Below are positions 31,499-40,228 of a stretch of 64,000 bases of DNA, one piece after another (the first letter of the stretch is position 1; every line of letters begins with the position of its first letter). Source of the DNA: Couchioplanes caeruleus (GTDB lineage Bacteria > Actinomycetota > Actinomycetes > Mycobacteriales > Micromonosporaceae); NCBI RefSeq assembly GCF_023499255.1, contig NZ_CP092183.1:813501-877500 (forward strand), read 5' to 3'. The notes under the pieces are model-generated. The model was not told where the DNA came from, did not search any database, and saw nothing but the letters and a program-made list of their open reading frames with translations. The translations under genes and the position numbers were made by a program.

Positions 31499-32371
31499 GT
31501 GCGCAGGACACCGCCGCGATCGGCCGCCGTACCCGAGCAGTTGGGGTTCGCCGGCATGCCCGAGCGCCTCTTCGTCTGCACCCCCAGCAAGCTGGGCACA
31601 TACGTGGACTGCCCCCGCCGCTACCGATACACGTACGTCGACCGTCCCAGCCCGCCCAAGGGACCGCCCTGGGCGCACAACTCGCTCGGCGCGAGCGTCC
31701 ACACCGCGCTGAAGAACTGGTACGCGCTGCCGGCCGCCCGCCGCAGCGCCGCCTCGCTGCCCACGCTGCTCAAGGCCACGTGGGTCCGGGAGGGCTACCG
31801 GGACGTCGAGCAGGAGCGGATCACGTACCGCAAGGCGCTGGAGTGGCTCGACACGTATGTCGCCGGGCTCGACCCGGAGGAGGAGCCGCTGGGCGTGGAG
31901 CGCGTGGTCGCCACGAAGACCGGAGTGCTCGCGTTCAACGGCCGCGCCGACCGCATCGACGCCCGCGACGGCGAAGCGGTGATCGTGGACTACAAGACCG
32001 GCCGTTCCGGCCTGGACGCGGACGACGCCCGCGGATCCCAGGCCCTGGCCCTTTACGCGTACGCGGCCCAGCGCGTGTTCCGCCGCCCGTGCCGCCGGGT
32101 CGAGCTGCACCACCTGCCCACCGGCACCGTGGCGGCCCACGAGCACACGGAGGAGTCCCTGGCCCGGCAGGTCACGCGCGCAGAGGACACCGCGCGGGAC
32201 ATCATGGCGGCGGAGAAGGCGGTGGCCGCGGGAGCCGATCCGGACGCGGAGTTCCCCGCCAATCCCGGTTCGCTGTGCGGGTGGTGCGACTTCCGGCGTA
32301 CGTGCCCGGCGGCCGTGGACGTGCAGCCCAAGGAGCCGTGGACCGCTGTTGAGCACCTGGAACGCGCTTGA
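31499..32371 (+). CDS. RecB-family PD-(D/E)XK exonuclease with Cys cluster
   Basis: 290 aa. Nuclease core: Asp151 in NGRADRID and Asp164-Tyr-Lys166 in VIVDYKTGRS, followed by Gln181 (GSQALALYAYA). Four cysteines (Cys38 in YVDCPRRYRY, and CGWC...C at the C-terminus) match the Fe-S-type clamp of AddB/Cas4-like nucleases. No helicase domain. Probably a stand-alone DNA-end or flap nuclease in repair. The start GTG at 31499 has AGGA 8 nt upstream. No cas genes are present, so it is not a CRISPR Cas4. Confidence 0.88.
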   Translation: MRRTPPRSAAVPEQLGFAGMPERLFVCTPSKLGTYVDCPRRYRYTYVDRPSPPKGPPWAHNSLGASVHTALKNWYALPAARRSAASLPTLLKATWVREGYRDVEQERITYRKALEWLDTYVAGLDPEEEPLGVERVVATKTGVLAFNGRADRIDARDGEAVIVDYKTGRSGLDADDARGSQALALYAYAAQRVFRRPCRRVELHHLPTGTVAAHEHTEESLARQVTRAEDTARDIMAAEKAVAAGADPDAEFPANPGSLCGWCDFRRTCPAAVDVQPKEPWTAVEHLERA

Positions 32372-32405
32372 CGCCTGCTCCCGGGCCGGGGAGGGCCGGT
32401 GCTCG

Positions 32406-33266
32406 TCAGGCCAGGCCGGCTCGTTGCAGGGCTTCGCGGCGCATAGGGGCAACCCGGTAACGCTCCGGGGCGGCGGCCAGGGCGGCCTTCATGAGCAGGC
32501 GCATGCCGCGTACGGAAAGATCCGCCGACACGTCGGTCGTCGGCCAGCCGAGCCCGCCGTACATCTTCCGGGCCCAGGGCGGCAGCAGGGCGAGCGCCGT
32601 CGCGGCCACGCCGAAGTACGCCCACCGCGTCGGACCGAGCGTCAGGCCGAGCCGCAGCGGCACGCTGCCCCACGACTGCGGCACCGGCGGCACCGTGAGG
32701 AACAAGGCGGTTTCAGCGCTGTCGCGGGTCATCCTCAGCTCCGGCCGCATGCGCTCGTAGTAGTCCGCGACCTCGGCGGCCGTCGCGGGGACCGTGGCGG
32801 GGTCGAGCCCCATCAGCTCGGCCGCCCGCACCTGCTCGGTGTAGTACTGGTCCACCTCGTCGTCGGTCAGCGCCAAGCCGGCCCGGCGTGCCGTGGTGAG
32901 GAACGACTCCACCTCGGCGACGTGCACCCAGCAGAGCAGGTCGGGTTCGTCGATACGGAAGCTCTCACCCGTACGCGGGTCCGTCGCGGTCATCCGGGCG
33001 TGCAGCCGCCGGATCCGCCCCGCAGCGTGCTCCACCTCGGCGGTGCTGCCGTAGATGACGGTGCCCACGTACGCGGAGGTGCGCGCGAGCCGCCCCCACG
33101 GGTCGGCGCGGTATGCCGAATTCTGGGCCACGCCGGCGACCGCCCGCGGGTGGAGGGCCTGCAGGTAGAGGGAGCGGAGGCCGCCGAGCAGCAGGATCGG
33201 CTCCTCGTGCACCTTCCACGTGACCGAGCCGGGGCCGAAAAGTCCGAGGTCTGCGGCGCTGTCCAT
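32406..33266 (-). CDS. MpaB/DUF2236-family oxygenase-like protein
   Basis: 286 aa. Signature LLLGGLRSLYLQALHPRAVAG near residue 26-46 and heme-pocket-type WVHVAEVESFL (His about residue 114), plus RMTRDSAETALFL and a membrane-proximal C-terminal helix. The family includes fungal MpaB and latex-clearing rubber oxygenases, which are heme proteins; the substrate here is unknown. A short palindrome (33297-33308) lies 31-42 bp upstream of the ATG at 33266. Confidence 0.85.
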   Translation of the reverse strand: MDSAADLGLFGPGSVTWKVHEEPILLLGGLRSLYLQALHPRAVAGVAQNSAYRADPWGRLARTSAYVGTVIYGSTAEVEHAAGRIRRLHARMTATDPRTGESFRIDEPDLLCWVHVAEVESFLTTARRAGLALTDDEVDQYYTEQVRAAELMGLDPATVPATAAEVADYYERMRPELRMTRDSAETALFLTVPPVPQSWGSVPLRLGLTLGPTRWAYFGVAATALALLPPWARKMYGGLGWPTTDVSADLSVRGMRLLMKAALAAAPERYRVAPMRREALQRAGLA

Positions 33267-33296
33267 GCCCCCAGCGTGCCACGCGGAAGGCGAAGT

Positions 33297-33308
33297 TGAA
33301 CAGGTTCA
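33297..33308. promoter_or_regulatory. Palindromic operator-like site
   Basis: TGAAC-AG-GTTCA, perfect 5-bp arms, in the 48 bp between the oxygenase start and the Fur-family stop, in locally AT-richer DNA. Confidence 0.3.
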
Positions 33309-33314
33309 GAATTC

Positions 33315-33749
33315 TCAGGCCGCGCGGTCCGCGCGTTCCTCGCGCTGACAGGAGGGGCAGAGTCCCCAGAATGTGACTTCCGCCTCGTCGACCACGAAGC
33401 CATGCCCGGCGGCCGGATCGAGGCAGGGGCGCTCCCCGACAACGCAGTCGACATCCTCGATGGCCCCGCAACTCCGGCACACGATGTGATGGTGGTTGTC
33501 ACCCACGCGCGCCTCGAACCGCGCGGGACTCCCGGCCGGCTCGATCCGCCGCGCCAGGCCGGCCCGGGACAGCGCCCCGAGAACGTCGTACACGGCCTGG
33601 GTGGACACCGAGTCGAGCCGCTCCCGTGCCTGCCGGGTGATCTCCTCGACTTCCAGATGCCCGCCCCGCGTGAGTACCTCCAGCACCGCGACCCGAGGCC
33701 GCGTCACGCGCAGACCTCGATCACGCAGCAGCTGCTCGGCGGTCGACAC
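33315..33749 (-). CDS. Fur-family metal-dependent regulator
   Basis: 144 aa from the GTG at 33749. Winged helix STAEQLLRDRGLRVTRPRVA...VSTQAVYDVLGALSRAGLARRI, then the metal region DNHHHIVCRSCGAIEDVDC and a C-terminal CPSC pair, giving two CxxC structural-zinc sites. Which metal or peroxide it senses cannot be decided. The frame stays open upstream to 33956 (a Pro-rich stretch with a CCHC cluster); I prefer 33749 because homology starts there, although no SD is seen. Confidence 0.85.
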   Translation of the reverse strand: MSTAEQLLRDRGLRVTRPRVAVLEVLTRGGHLEVEEITRQARERLDSVSTQAVYDVLGALSRAGLARRIEPAGSPARFEARVGDNHHHIVCRSCGAIEDVDCVVGERPCLDPAAGHGFVVDEAEVTFWGLCPSCQREERADRAA

Positions 33750-34046
33750 CTGACAATGACAGCACGCGAATCCGGACGGCTCAACCGGTGGTGATTGCGG
33801 GACGCAGCCGTGCTCCTGTCGCGGCCTGTCGCCGGCGGGCTTCGGCGGGCTGGGTGGGCTTGTCCTGGCAGCCCCAGTGGGCTCGGCGGGCAGCATCTTC
33901 GGACGGGTCGGCTCGGCGGTGAACCGGACCGGCTCGACGCGCGTAAGCGCGGACAAGGGGATATTCGCGCTTCGGCAGGCGCCGGCAAGGGTGCCGGTGG
34001 CTCTAGGCTTGCGTCCAAGATTGTTTAACGTTCAAGGAGGGTGACC

Positions 34047-34526
34047 GTGTTCGACCAGATAAACGGCATGCCCGTACACGCGTTGGTGCTCCACGCGGCG
34101 GTCGTGTTCGTGCCGCTCCTGGCCCTCGCGGCGATCGTCTACGCGGTCGTGCCCCGCTGGCGCACGAAGGTCGGCTGGGCTGCCGTCCTCCTGGCCCTCG
34201 CCGCCCCGGTGGCCACCTTCGTGGCGATGGAGTCCGGCGAGAAGCTGCGCGACCGCATGATCGCCAACGGCATGACCGGCCCGCCGCTCGAGAAGATCGA
34301 CGACCACATGGGCTACGGCACGCTGACCTTCTACTTCACGCTCGGCCTGGCCGTGGTCACCCTCCTCATGGCCTTCCTCACGCTCCGTCCGTCAGCCCGG
34401 CCTCTGCCCCGCCCGGCGGGCGTACTCCTGGCCGTGATCATGGTGGCGCTCGCGGCGATTTCCGGCTATTACGTCTTCAGAACGGGCGACTCGGGGGCCC
34501 AGGCAGTCTGGGGAACCTCGTCCTGA
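34047..34526 (+). CDS. DUF2231 membrane protein
   Basis: 159 aa, four predicted membrane helices. DUF2231 signature MPVHALVLHAAVVFVPLLALAAI at the N-terminus with conserved His residues, and HMGYGTLTFYF. The start GTG at 34047 (not the in-frame GTG at 34041) is fixed by AAGGAGG at 34034-34040, which would touch the earlier codon. Function unknown; family members are often predicted heme- or redox-linked membrane proteins. Confidence 0.88.
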   Translation: MFDQINGMPVHALVLHAAVVFVPLLALAAIVYAVVPRWRTKVGWAAVLLALAAPVATFVAMESGEKLRDRMIANGMTGPPLEKIDDHMGYGTLTFYFTLGLAVVTLLMAFLTLRPSARPLPRPAGVLLAVIMVALAAISGYYVFRTGDSGAQAVWGTSS

Positions 34527-34544
34527 CGAGCCGCCGTCCCGGCC

Positions 34545-34690
34545 GCCGTGTGGGGTGGCGGCTGGGACGGTCTCCGGCCGGGTGCACCTGGGCGCCGTGT
34601 GGGGTGGCGGCTGGGGCGGCTTCCGGCCGGGTGCACCTGGGCGCCGTGTGGGTGGCGGCTGGGGTGGTCTCCGGCGGGTGCGGCCGGCGG
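34545..34690. repeat. 49-bp tandem repeat, 3 copies
   Basis: Units starting GCCGTGTGGGG at 34545, 34594 and 34643 (exact 49-bp period), containing CTCCGGCCGGGTGCACCTGG. The third copy has small deletions. The array starts 18 bp after the DUF2231 stop. Confidence 0.9.
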
Positions 34691-34736
34691 CGGCCGCACT
34701 TCACTGCCGGGGCACTTCATCGGTGCGCGGGGTCGG

Positions 34737-35069
34737 TCAGAAGATCGCGCGGGCGCAGAGCAGGCACATGAGGATCAGGGCGATCGCCCCGGCCACCAGC
34801 CCGACGCCGTACGTCACGGTCCGGGCGGAACCCTCCGACTCGTCGAGGGCGTCGATGTCCTGAGCCGGCATGGAGCGCGGCGGCGGCGGGTGGGACACCG
34901 TCGGCGGTCGCCAGTACGGCGAGGCCGGCGCGGGGCGGGGCGGCCCCTGGTAAGCCGGCTTGGCATCGGGGGCCGGGCTGGGACGGTCGGCACCGAACTG
35001 ATCCGGGCCGGAATCCGGCCGCTGCCAGTACGCGTCGTCGTCGGATCCGGTCGGGGCGCTCACGTTCAT
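34737..35069 (-). CDS. Small Pro-rich protein with C-terminal membrane helix
   Basis: 110 aa from ATG 35069. A hydrophilic Pro/Asp-rich region (1 to about 80, with YWQRP and YWRPP) and one C-terminal helix (TYGVGLVAGAIALILMCLLCARAIF). Tail-anchored topology is likely. No recognised domain. GAGGG lies about 10 nt upstream of the start. Function unknown. Confidence 0.6.
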   Translation of the reverse strand: MNVSAPTGSDDDAYWQRPDSGPDQFGADRPSPAPDAKPAYQGPPRPAPASPYWRPPTVSHPPPPRSMPAQDIDALDESEGSARTVTYGVGLVAGAIALILMCLLCARAIF

Positions 35070-35113
35070 CGACGCTACATCCCTCGGGTGCCGACAGCGC
35101 GCGCGACGCGGCC

Positions 35114-35119
35114 TACCCT
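35114..35119 (+). promoter_or_regulatory. -10 box (TACCCT), leaderless start
   Basis: 6 nt before the GTG at 35126. Confidence 0.45.
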
Positions 35120-35125
35120 CATACC

Positions 35126-35311
35126 GTGGACATCCTTGACGATCCCGACCGCGACGCCGACGCCGAGCGCACCGTCGACCTCGAGTCCGAGGAAGCACCC
35201 CTCCTTCCGGAGCAGACCCGCGACGACACGGAACGCGGCTGGGGCTACAGCGGCATCGAAAGCTCGAACGATGACCGTCTCCTGGAGGACCGGCCGCCCC
35301 ACTGGGGATGA
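35126..35311 (+). CDS. Small acidic hypothetical protein
   Basis: 61 aa, highly acidic (MDILDDPDRDADAERTVDLE start) with a C-terminal GWGYSGIESSNDDRLLEDRP block. No membrane segment or known fold. A TACCCT box 6 nt before the GTG and correct codon bias support it being real. Function unknown. Confidence 0.6.
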   Translation: MDILDDPDRDADAERTVDLESEEAPLLPEQTRDDTERGWGYSGIESSNDDRLLEDRPPHWG

Positions 35312-35648
35312 GCGCAGTCCCGCTTGCGGCGGATGCTGGGTTCTATAGCTGAGTAGCTGGGTTTCCGCTGCTCACCGATGTCGTGCGTCCCCGATCTGCC
35401 TCGCCTTGCCTCGCCAGGGCTCCTGCCGGGGGAGGTTGCGGCGGTTGCCGGCCCGCGTTGCCAGGTCGCCCACGTGTCGGCGGCGCGGCACGGAGTGGCC
35501 TGCGCGCGTCGGGGGGCGAGGCGTTGCGTGCGGTGATGCGGAGCGTGCGCCGTTGCTCGCGGCGAGGCGTTGCGTGTGCCGTTGCTTGAGGTGATGCGAG
35601 GCCTCTGATTGTGCGGTGCGAGGGGATGCGCGCGGGCCTCCCCAGCGG
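35312..35648. other. Gap without a supported gene
   Basis: 337 bp. It contains the word GGCGAGGCGTTGCGTG twice (about 35515 and 35559) with following GGTGATGCGG-like words, a degenerate repeat. No promoter or RNA recognised. Confidence 0.3.
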
Positions 35649-36248
35649 TCAACCGTCTGGGCGAATCACGACTGCGTACCCGTCCGGCGCGGGGTTGATC
35701 GTCTCCTTGGCCGCTTCCGGCGTGAGCGCCACGAGGAGCCCTCCCGTCAGTGGATCGTCCACGCCTGTGACAGCGAGGACCAGCGCCGCGGCGGCTATCG
35801 GCTGGGCGTGCGGGCCGGCTCGGAAGACGTCCACGCGGTTGCCCACGCGTACGAGGCGCAGCGCCGCTGGTTCCGCCAGCCGGATCGGCACGCCCACGGT
35901 GCCCACCGGCGCCGGCAGAGGAGCGGACGCGGAGCCGAGAGGGGCTGAAGGCCGCGGGGGCTCCGTCATACCTTGCGACGAGCCGCTCGCCGGGGCCGCC
36001 TCGGCCGGGACAGATGCCGAACTTCCGCGAGTGGGGTCCGGTGCGGGCCGCGCGATGTCTGGCCGCCGGAGCGTCGGTGCTTCGGACGGCAGCTTGCAGG
36101 GGCCCGGGTCCGACCAGGTGAGCGTTGCGGCCGTGGCCAGCAGCGCCGCGACCGTGGCCACGCGCAGCAGCGTTGATCGCCCCGGTCTGCGCCGGCGTAC
36201 CGGGTCGAGGACGTCGCTGGTCTGTTTCAGGAAATGAGTCGGCCGCAC
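35649..36248 (-). CDS. SAF/RcpC-like (CpaB-type) domain protein
   Basis: 199 aa. One N-terminal membrane helix (about residues 27-46, LLRVATVAALLATAATL), a Pro/Ser-rich linker, then a C-terminal beta domain: VGVPIRLAEPAALRLVRVGNRVDVF...AAALVLAVTG...GGLLVALTPEAAKETI, the pattern of RcpC/CpaB and SAF proteins. No pilus genes are nearby. In actinobacteria this single-domain form commonly accompanies the fmdB and 5-formyl-THF ligase genes, as here. Function unknown; extracytoplasmic location predicted. Confidence 0.75.
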   Translation of the reverse strand: MRPTHFLKQTSDVLDPVRRRRPGRSTLLRVATVAALLATAATLTWSDPGPCKLPSEAPTLRRPDIARPAPDPTRGSSASVPAEAAPASGSSQGMTEPPRPSAPLGSASAPLPAPVGTVGVPIRLAEPAALRLVRVGNRVDVFRAGPHAQPIAAAALVLAVTGVDDPLTGGLLVALTPEAAKETINPAPDGYAVVIRPDG

Positions 36249-36544
36249 GCGATGAAGCTAGGCAGATCCGACGGCGGGCGTCGGGGCGGCTGTGGATACC
36301 CACGCGTTGTGGATAACCGGCGGCCGTGGTGGCCGAGCCCGGTAGAAAGGCATGACCGATCGACGGCGGGGCGGAGGTGCGCCGGCTCATGGCAGGCCCG
36401 ACCGATCGCCCAGGAGGCCGAGTGTCGGCCGGCTCACGGCAGGGTTGACCTGCGCTGGGGCGAGCCCCGGTGCGTCTGGTTCACGGCTTGCGTGGTCGAC
36501 GACCGGGGCTGCCCTCAGTGAAAGCAGCCAACGGCGCGGCCCGA
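36249..36544. other. Gap with two DnaA-box-like 9-mers
   Basis: Upstream of the SAF-domain gene. TGTGGATAC (36291-36299) and TGTGGATAA (36308-36316, reverse complement TTATCCACA) are direct repeats 17 bp apart. Nothing else is recognised. Confidence 0.35.
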
Positions 36545-36641
36545 CGTCAGGCGCCCGGGGCGCGGCCCTGGGTCAGGCGTCCGGGCACGGCCCTGGGTCA
36601 GGCGCCCGGGCACGGCCCTGGGTCAGGCGCCCGGGGGCCTG
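36545..36641. repeat. 25-bp tandem repeat, 4 copies
   Basis: Units starting at 36545, 36571, 36596 and 36621, each with GTCAGGCG.CCGGGCACGGCC. The array lies about 50 bp downstream of the fmdB-type gene stop. Confidence 0.88.
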
Positions 36642-36692
36642 GGGTCACGCCCGCGCGGCCTGCGGTTAAGCCGCCGGTGCTGCGGCGCGGGG

Positions 36693-37037
36693 TCAGGAAG
36701 CGGTTGAGGCAGCCGGCGACGAGGTCGTCGACGAAGAGGAGGAGGACGACGATGAAGGTGTCGAGGCCGCGGCCGGTGTCGTGGACGTCGTCGAGGACGC
36801 GTCCGACTTGCCGTCCGTCGGGGTCGTCGAGGACGACGGCTTGTCCGTGCTCACGCTGCCGGAGCGCGAGTCGTTGCGGTAGAAGCCGGAGCCCTTGAAG
36901 ACGATTCCTACGGAGTTGAACACCTTGCGCAGCTTGCCGCTGCAGGCGGGGCATTCCGTCAGCGCCGGGTCCGAGAAGGACTGCACCCTCTCGAGCTGCT
37001 CCCCGCACTCCGTGCATGCGTACTGGTACGTGGGCAC
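36693..37037 (-). CDS. FmdB-family zinc-ribbon protein
   Basis: 114 aa. PTYQYACTECGEQLERVQSF at the N-terminus and CPACSGKLRKVFNSVGIVFKGSGFYRND: two CxxC pairs form the FmdB zinc ribbon (about residues 8-11 and 29-32). The C-terminal 50 residues are Ser/Thr/Ala low complexity. The GTG at 37037 has GGAGGA a few bases upstream. Function of actinobacterial FmdB proteins is not settled. It sits with the 5-formyl-THF ligase gene. Confidence 0.9.
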   Translation of the reverse strand: MPTYQYACTECGEQLERVQSFSDPALTECPACSGKLRKVFNSVGIVFKGSGFYRNDSRSGSVSTDKPSSSTTPTDGKSDASSTTSTTPAAASTPSSSSSSSSSTTSSPAASTAS

Positions 37038-37107
37038 TGGTCCTCCGCGTCGATACTCAGGGCTTGGCACTCGCCGTCTCAGAGTGCCAATGCTGCGTCA
37101 TCGGAGT

Positions 37108-37734
37108 TTATTTCGTCCAGTCCGGCGTCGCACTGAGGCCCTCCGCAGGTGTGATGACGGCCCGTACGCGGCGGTCATGAGGCTCCGACGGCACGGAGTC
37201 GAGCAGCTCACCGTCGTGCAGCAGGGCCACGGTGAGAGCCGTGAGGTCCACGCGGGCGAGGGCGCGGTCGTAGGAGCCTCCGCCGCGGCCCATGCGTACG
37301 CCGTGCCGGTCGACTGCGAGGGCGGGGACGACCACGAAGCCGGCTCGTGAGATCGCCGTGGGGCCCAGGCGGGGGCCTGCCGGTTCGAGTAGTCCGCGCG
37401 CACCGGGACGCAAGGAGCCGGGGCCTTCGTAGCGGACCCAGTCCAGATCACCGTCTGCCAGTAGTGCAGGGAGTAGGAGCAGGGAGGTCGGCGGCAGTGC
37501 TTCACACAGAACGTCGGGCAGCTCCGGGCCGCCCGGCTCCGAGCCGATCGGGACATAGGCGGCGATGACTGTGGGTGACTCTTGGCGTACGAGGGGAATC
37601 AGCGCCTCGTGGACCGCGGTCGCGGCCGAAGTGAGGGTTTCCGGCGGTTTTGATCTACGTGCTGCGAGCAGGCGATTGCGGAGGGCTACCTTCTCGGCTC
37701 TAGATCTTTGTGCATCACGGGTCAAATCGGGCAT
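37108..37734 (-). CDS. 5-formyltetrahydrofolate cyclo-ligase
   Basis: 208 aa. It converts 5-formyl-THF to 5,10-methenyl-THF using ATP, recycling an inhibitory folate. Motifs: substrate-side YVPIGSEPGGPEL, then FVVVPALAVDRHGVRMGRGGGSYDRAL with the GRGGGxYDR nucleotide loop near residues 150-158. The N-terminal basic helix (KVALRNRLLAARR) is typical. Divergent from the GGDEF gene with 82 bp between starts. Confidence 0.92.
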   Translation of the reverse strand: MPDLTRDAQRSRAEKVALRNRLLAARRSKPPETLTSAATAVHEALIPLVRQESPTVIAAYVPIGSEPGGPELPDVLCEALPPTSLLLLPALLADGDLDWVRYEGPGSLRPGARGLLEPAGPRLGPTAISRAGFVVVPALAVDRHGVRMGRGGGSYDRALARVDLTALTVALLHDGELLDSVPSEPHDRRVRAVITPAEGLSATPDWTK

Positions 37735-37816
37735 GCAACACCCCCTTTGGAAGACCGGTAAACGGTGCGCACTATGTCAGCATCGCTGGAAAAGAAGGCC
37801 ACTTCCAGGAGGACGT

Positions 37817-40180
37817 GTGACTCTGCGTGGCCGACTCACTACTGCCTTCCTGGTGGTCGTGCTCGGCCCGGTTCTGCTCGGATCCTTCTTCATCGGGATG
37901 ACCGTCGCCACGGTGAGCGGGGACCGGACGGTCGAGCGGCTCGATCATGCCGCAACGACGGTACGCACGGCGATGGGCGCCATGTGCCGGCAGCTCCAAG
38001 CGGTCGCGGATGCCGTGGCAGTGCTCCCGCCGGACGATCGGCACGCTGCCGCCGAGCAGATGGTCACCCGTGGGCTCGCCGCCGACGTGCGGATCGCCGG
38101 AGGCCCCGTTGCGCCCGGAGGGATGGCCGGCATGGCGGCCCTGCCCTCCGCCGCATACCAGGGCGAGCGGGACTGTGCGGGCGGGCAGGTGGCCGACGAT
38201 GCCATGCCCGTCACGGCCATTGCCGCGTACGCCGTACAGGGCGATGTCACCGTGGCCGCCACGGAGCGGGTCGACAGTGCCTTCATCTCTCGGCTCGGCG
38301 GTACCAGTGGCGCCGCCGTCAGCCTCCAAGCCTCCGCGGGGGGCCCGTACGCCCGGAAGGTCGAGGCTTCTCCCGGGCAGCCCCTGCCTCTGGTGGTCAC
38401 CGTGCCCGGAAGCGAGCCGACCGTCCTCTACGTCGTGCTGGCCGTGGCGGTGGTGGCGGTCGCCGGAATCGCGATCGTGGCGGCGCGGTGGCTGGCGCGG
38501 TCCACCACCCGACCGCTCGAGGAGCTCGCGTGGGCCGCCGGGAAGGTGGCTGACGGCGAACTGGGCGTACGGGTGCCGGTCGGGCGGGACGACGAGATCG
38601 GGCAGCTCGCCGGGACGTTCAACCGGATGACGCGGGAGCTGCAGACGTACGTGCAGGCGCTGACCGCGAGCCGTGACCAGCTCCGGGGGCATCTGGCGAT
38701 CCTGGGCGACACCCTGTCGAGCACGCACGATCTGCACCGGATCCTCCAGGTCATCCTGCAGACCGCGCTGTCCGCGACCGGGGCGCGTGCGGGTGTCGTC
38801 CTGCTCATCGACCCCGACGAGAACTGCCTCGTCGCACGGTGTGCCGAAGGGCTGACCGGGCCGTGGGACGTGCCCACGGAAGAGATCAGTTCGCTTCGCG
38901 TACGGCTGGGGCAGGGGATTCTCGGGGCCGTCGCTGCCGGCGGCGAGCCGCGGCGTGGAGCCTGCGGGCACGGCGAGGGAGCTGCCGGCGAGCCGGTCTG
39001 CAAGACGTACGTGGCCGTGCCGATCTGTGCGCCCGCGCCCGTCGGGGATCCGCTGGTGCCGGGCGAGCGGGAGGCGTCCGGGCAGCCCGCGACCCTCGGC
39101 GTTCTCGCCCTGTACGACCGCCTCGGCTCCGACGAGTTCGACGACGCCGATCTGCTCACCCTGCGGACGTTCGCGGGGCAGGCCGGGATCGCCGTGCAGA
39201 ACGTACGGGTGCACGAGGAGGCGCAGCGGCTGTCGCTCACGGACCCGCTGACCGGGCTGTGGAACTACCGGTGCCTGCAGGAGTCGCTGCGGCGCGAGGT
39301 GGAGCGGGCCAGCCGGTTCGGCCGGATGCTCACCGTGCTCGTGCTGGACCTCGACCACTTCAAAGAGGTCAACGACACGTACGGCCACGCGGCCGGCGAC
39401 ACGGTGCTCAGCGAGTTCGCGCGACGGATCCGGCTCGGGTTGCGTGAGGTCGACGTGGCGTTCCGGCAGGGCGGTGAGGAGTTCGTCGTGCTGTTGCCGG
39501 AGACCGACGCGTACGGCGGGATCGTCGTGGCCGAGCGGCTGGGGGCGGCGGTGCGGCAGGTTCCCGTCCCGGTCGACGGCCGGCGGCTGGATCCTTCGGG
39601 GTCGGCAGTCGTGGAGCGGATCGCGATCAGCGTCTCCATCGGCATCGCCGTGTACCCGGAGCACGGCGTGAACGCTCAGCAGGTGCTCGAGGCGGCAGAT
39701 GATGCGCTGTACGCGGCCAAGAGCGCGGGCCGGGACACGTACCGGCTCGCGGACAGGGCGCGGGCGATGAGTGGGCCGCGCAGGGGGAGTGGCGACGTTC
39801 GGGGCCGGGCTGAAGCGACGGTCGTGGCCTCCGGCGGCGTCGCGGGGAAGGTGCCGGCGCCCGGCGGCGGCGCTGCGGGATGGGCCGCGGACGCGGACAA
39901 TGGCGAGGTAGGCCCGACCAGCGACGGTGATCCGGGGGACGGCGGGGTCGGGGGCGGTACGCAGCAGGGCACAGACAGCGATGCGGCGCATTCGATGCGC
40001 GTGTTGCCCGACGACATCGATGGTTCGCGGCGCCGGACACCCGGCGGCGGCGCGGGCCCGGGCGGTGTGACGGACGCGTCAGTTTCGGGGCGGGTTCGGG
40101 ACGGGCAAATGGATCATCCGGGATCGGTGACGGGCGCGTCCGGCGGGCCACAGCCGCCGCGGCAGGGCCGTGGCCGATAG
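37817..40180 (+). CDS. Membrane-bound diguanylate cyclase (HAMP-GAF-GGDEF)
   Basis: 787 aa. Helices at about 10-32 and 203-224 bracket an extracellular sensor region (33-202, with a Cys pair). Then HAMP (about 225-280), GAF (about 300-465) and GGDEF (about 475-645). The active motif is GGEEF (552-556) and the inhibitory I-site REVD (543-546) is five residues before it, so it should make c-di-GMP with product inhibition. The last 140 residues are Gly/Asp-rich disorder. The GTG at 37817 has AGGAGG just upstream. No EAL domain. Confidence 0.9.
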   Translation: MTLRGRLTTAFLVVVLGPVLLGSFFIGMTVATVSGDRTVERLDHAATTVRTAMGAMCRQLQAVADAVAVLPPDDRHAAAEQMVTRGLAADVRIAGGPVAPGGMAGMAALPSAAYQGERDCAGGQVADDAMPVTAIAAYAVQGDVTVAATERVDSAFISRLGGTSGAAVSLQASAGGPYARKVEASPGQPLPLVVTVPGSEPTVLYVVLAVAVVAVAGIAIVAARWLARSTTRPLEELAWAAGKVADGELGVRVPVGRDDEIGQLAGTFNRMTRELQTYVQALTASRDQLRGHLAILGDTLSSTHDLHRILQVILQTALSATGARAGVVLLIDPDENCLVARCAEGLTGPWDVPTEEISSLRVRLGQGILGAVAAGGEPRRGACGHGEGAAGEPVCKTYVAVPICAPAPVGDPLVPGEREASGQPATLGVLALYDRLGSDEFDDADLLTLRTFAGQAGIAVQNVRVHEEAQRLSLTDPLTGLWNYRCLQESLRREVERASRFGRMLTVLVLDLDHFKEVNDTYGHAAGDTVLSEFARRIRLGLREVDVAFRQGGEEFVVLLPETDAYGGIVVAERLGAAVRQVPVPVDGRRLDPSGSAVVERIAISVSIGIAVYPEHGVNAQQVLEAADDALYAAKSAGRDTYRLADRARAMSGPRRGSGDVRGRAEATVVASGGVAGKVPAPGGGAAGWAADADNGEVGPTSDGDPGDGGVGGGTQQGTDSDAAHSMRVLPDDIDGSRRRTPGGGAGPGGVTDASVSGRVRDGQMDHPGSVTGASGGPQPPRQGRGR

Positions 40181-40183
40181 TCT
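40178..40183 (+). promoter_or_regulatory. -10 box (TAGTCT) before a leader ORF
   Basis: 6 nt before ATG 40190, the start of a 10-codon ORF preceding galU. Confidence 0.5.
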
Positions 40184-40189
40184 CGCGGC

Positions 40190-40222
40190 ATGTCCGGGCA
40201 GAACTCAGCGAAGGTGCGGTGA
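40190..40222 (+). CDS. Possible 10-aa leader peptide of galU
   Basis: ATG to TGA encodes MSGQNSAKVR and ends 6 nt before the galU ATG (40229). The start has the leaderless TAnnnT geometry seen elsewhere in the window. AAGGTG inside its end (40211-40216) may serve as the SD of galU. It could be a real translated leader or a by-product of the promoter position. Confidence 0.35.
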   Translation: MSGQNSAKVR

Positions 40223-40228
40223 CCTCAG

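Noticed and set aside
36291..36316. Replication origin
   Set aside because: Only two box-like words and none of dnaA, dnaN, gyrB or rnpA nearby.
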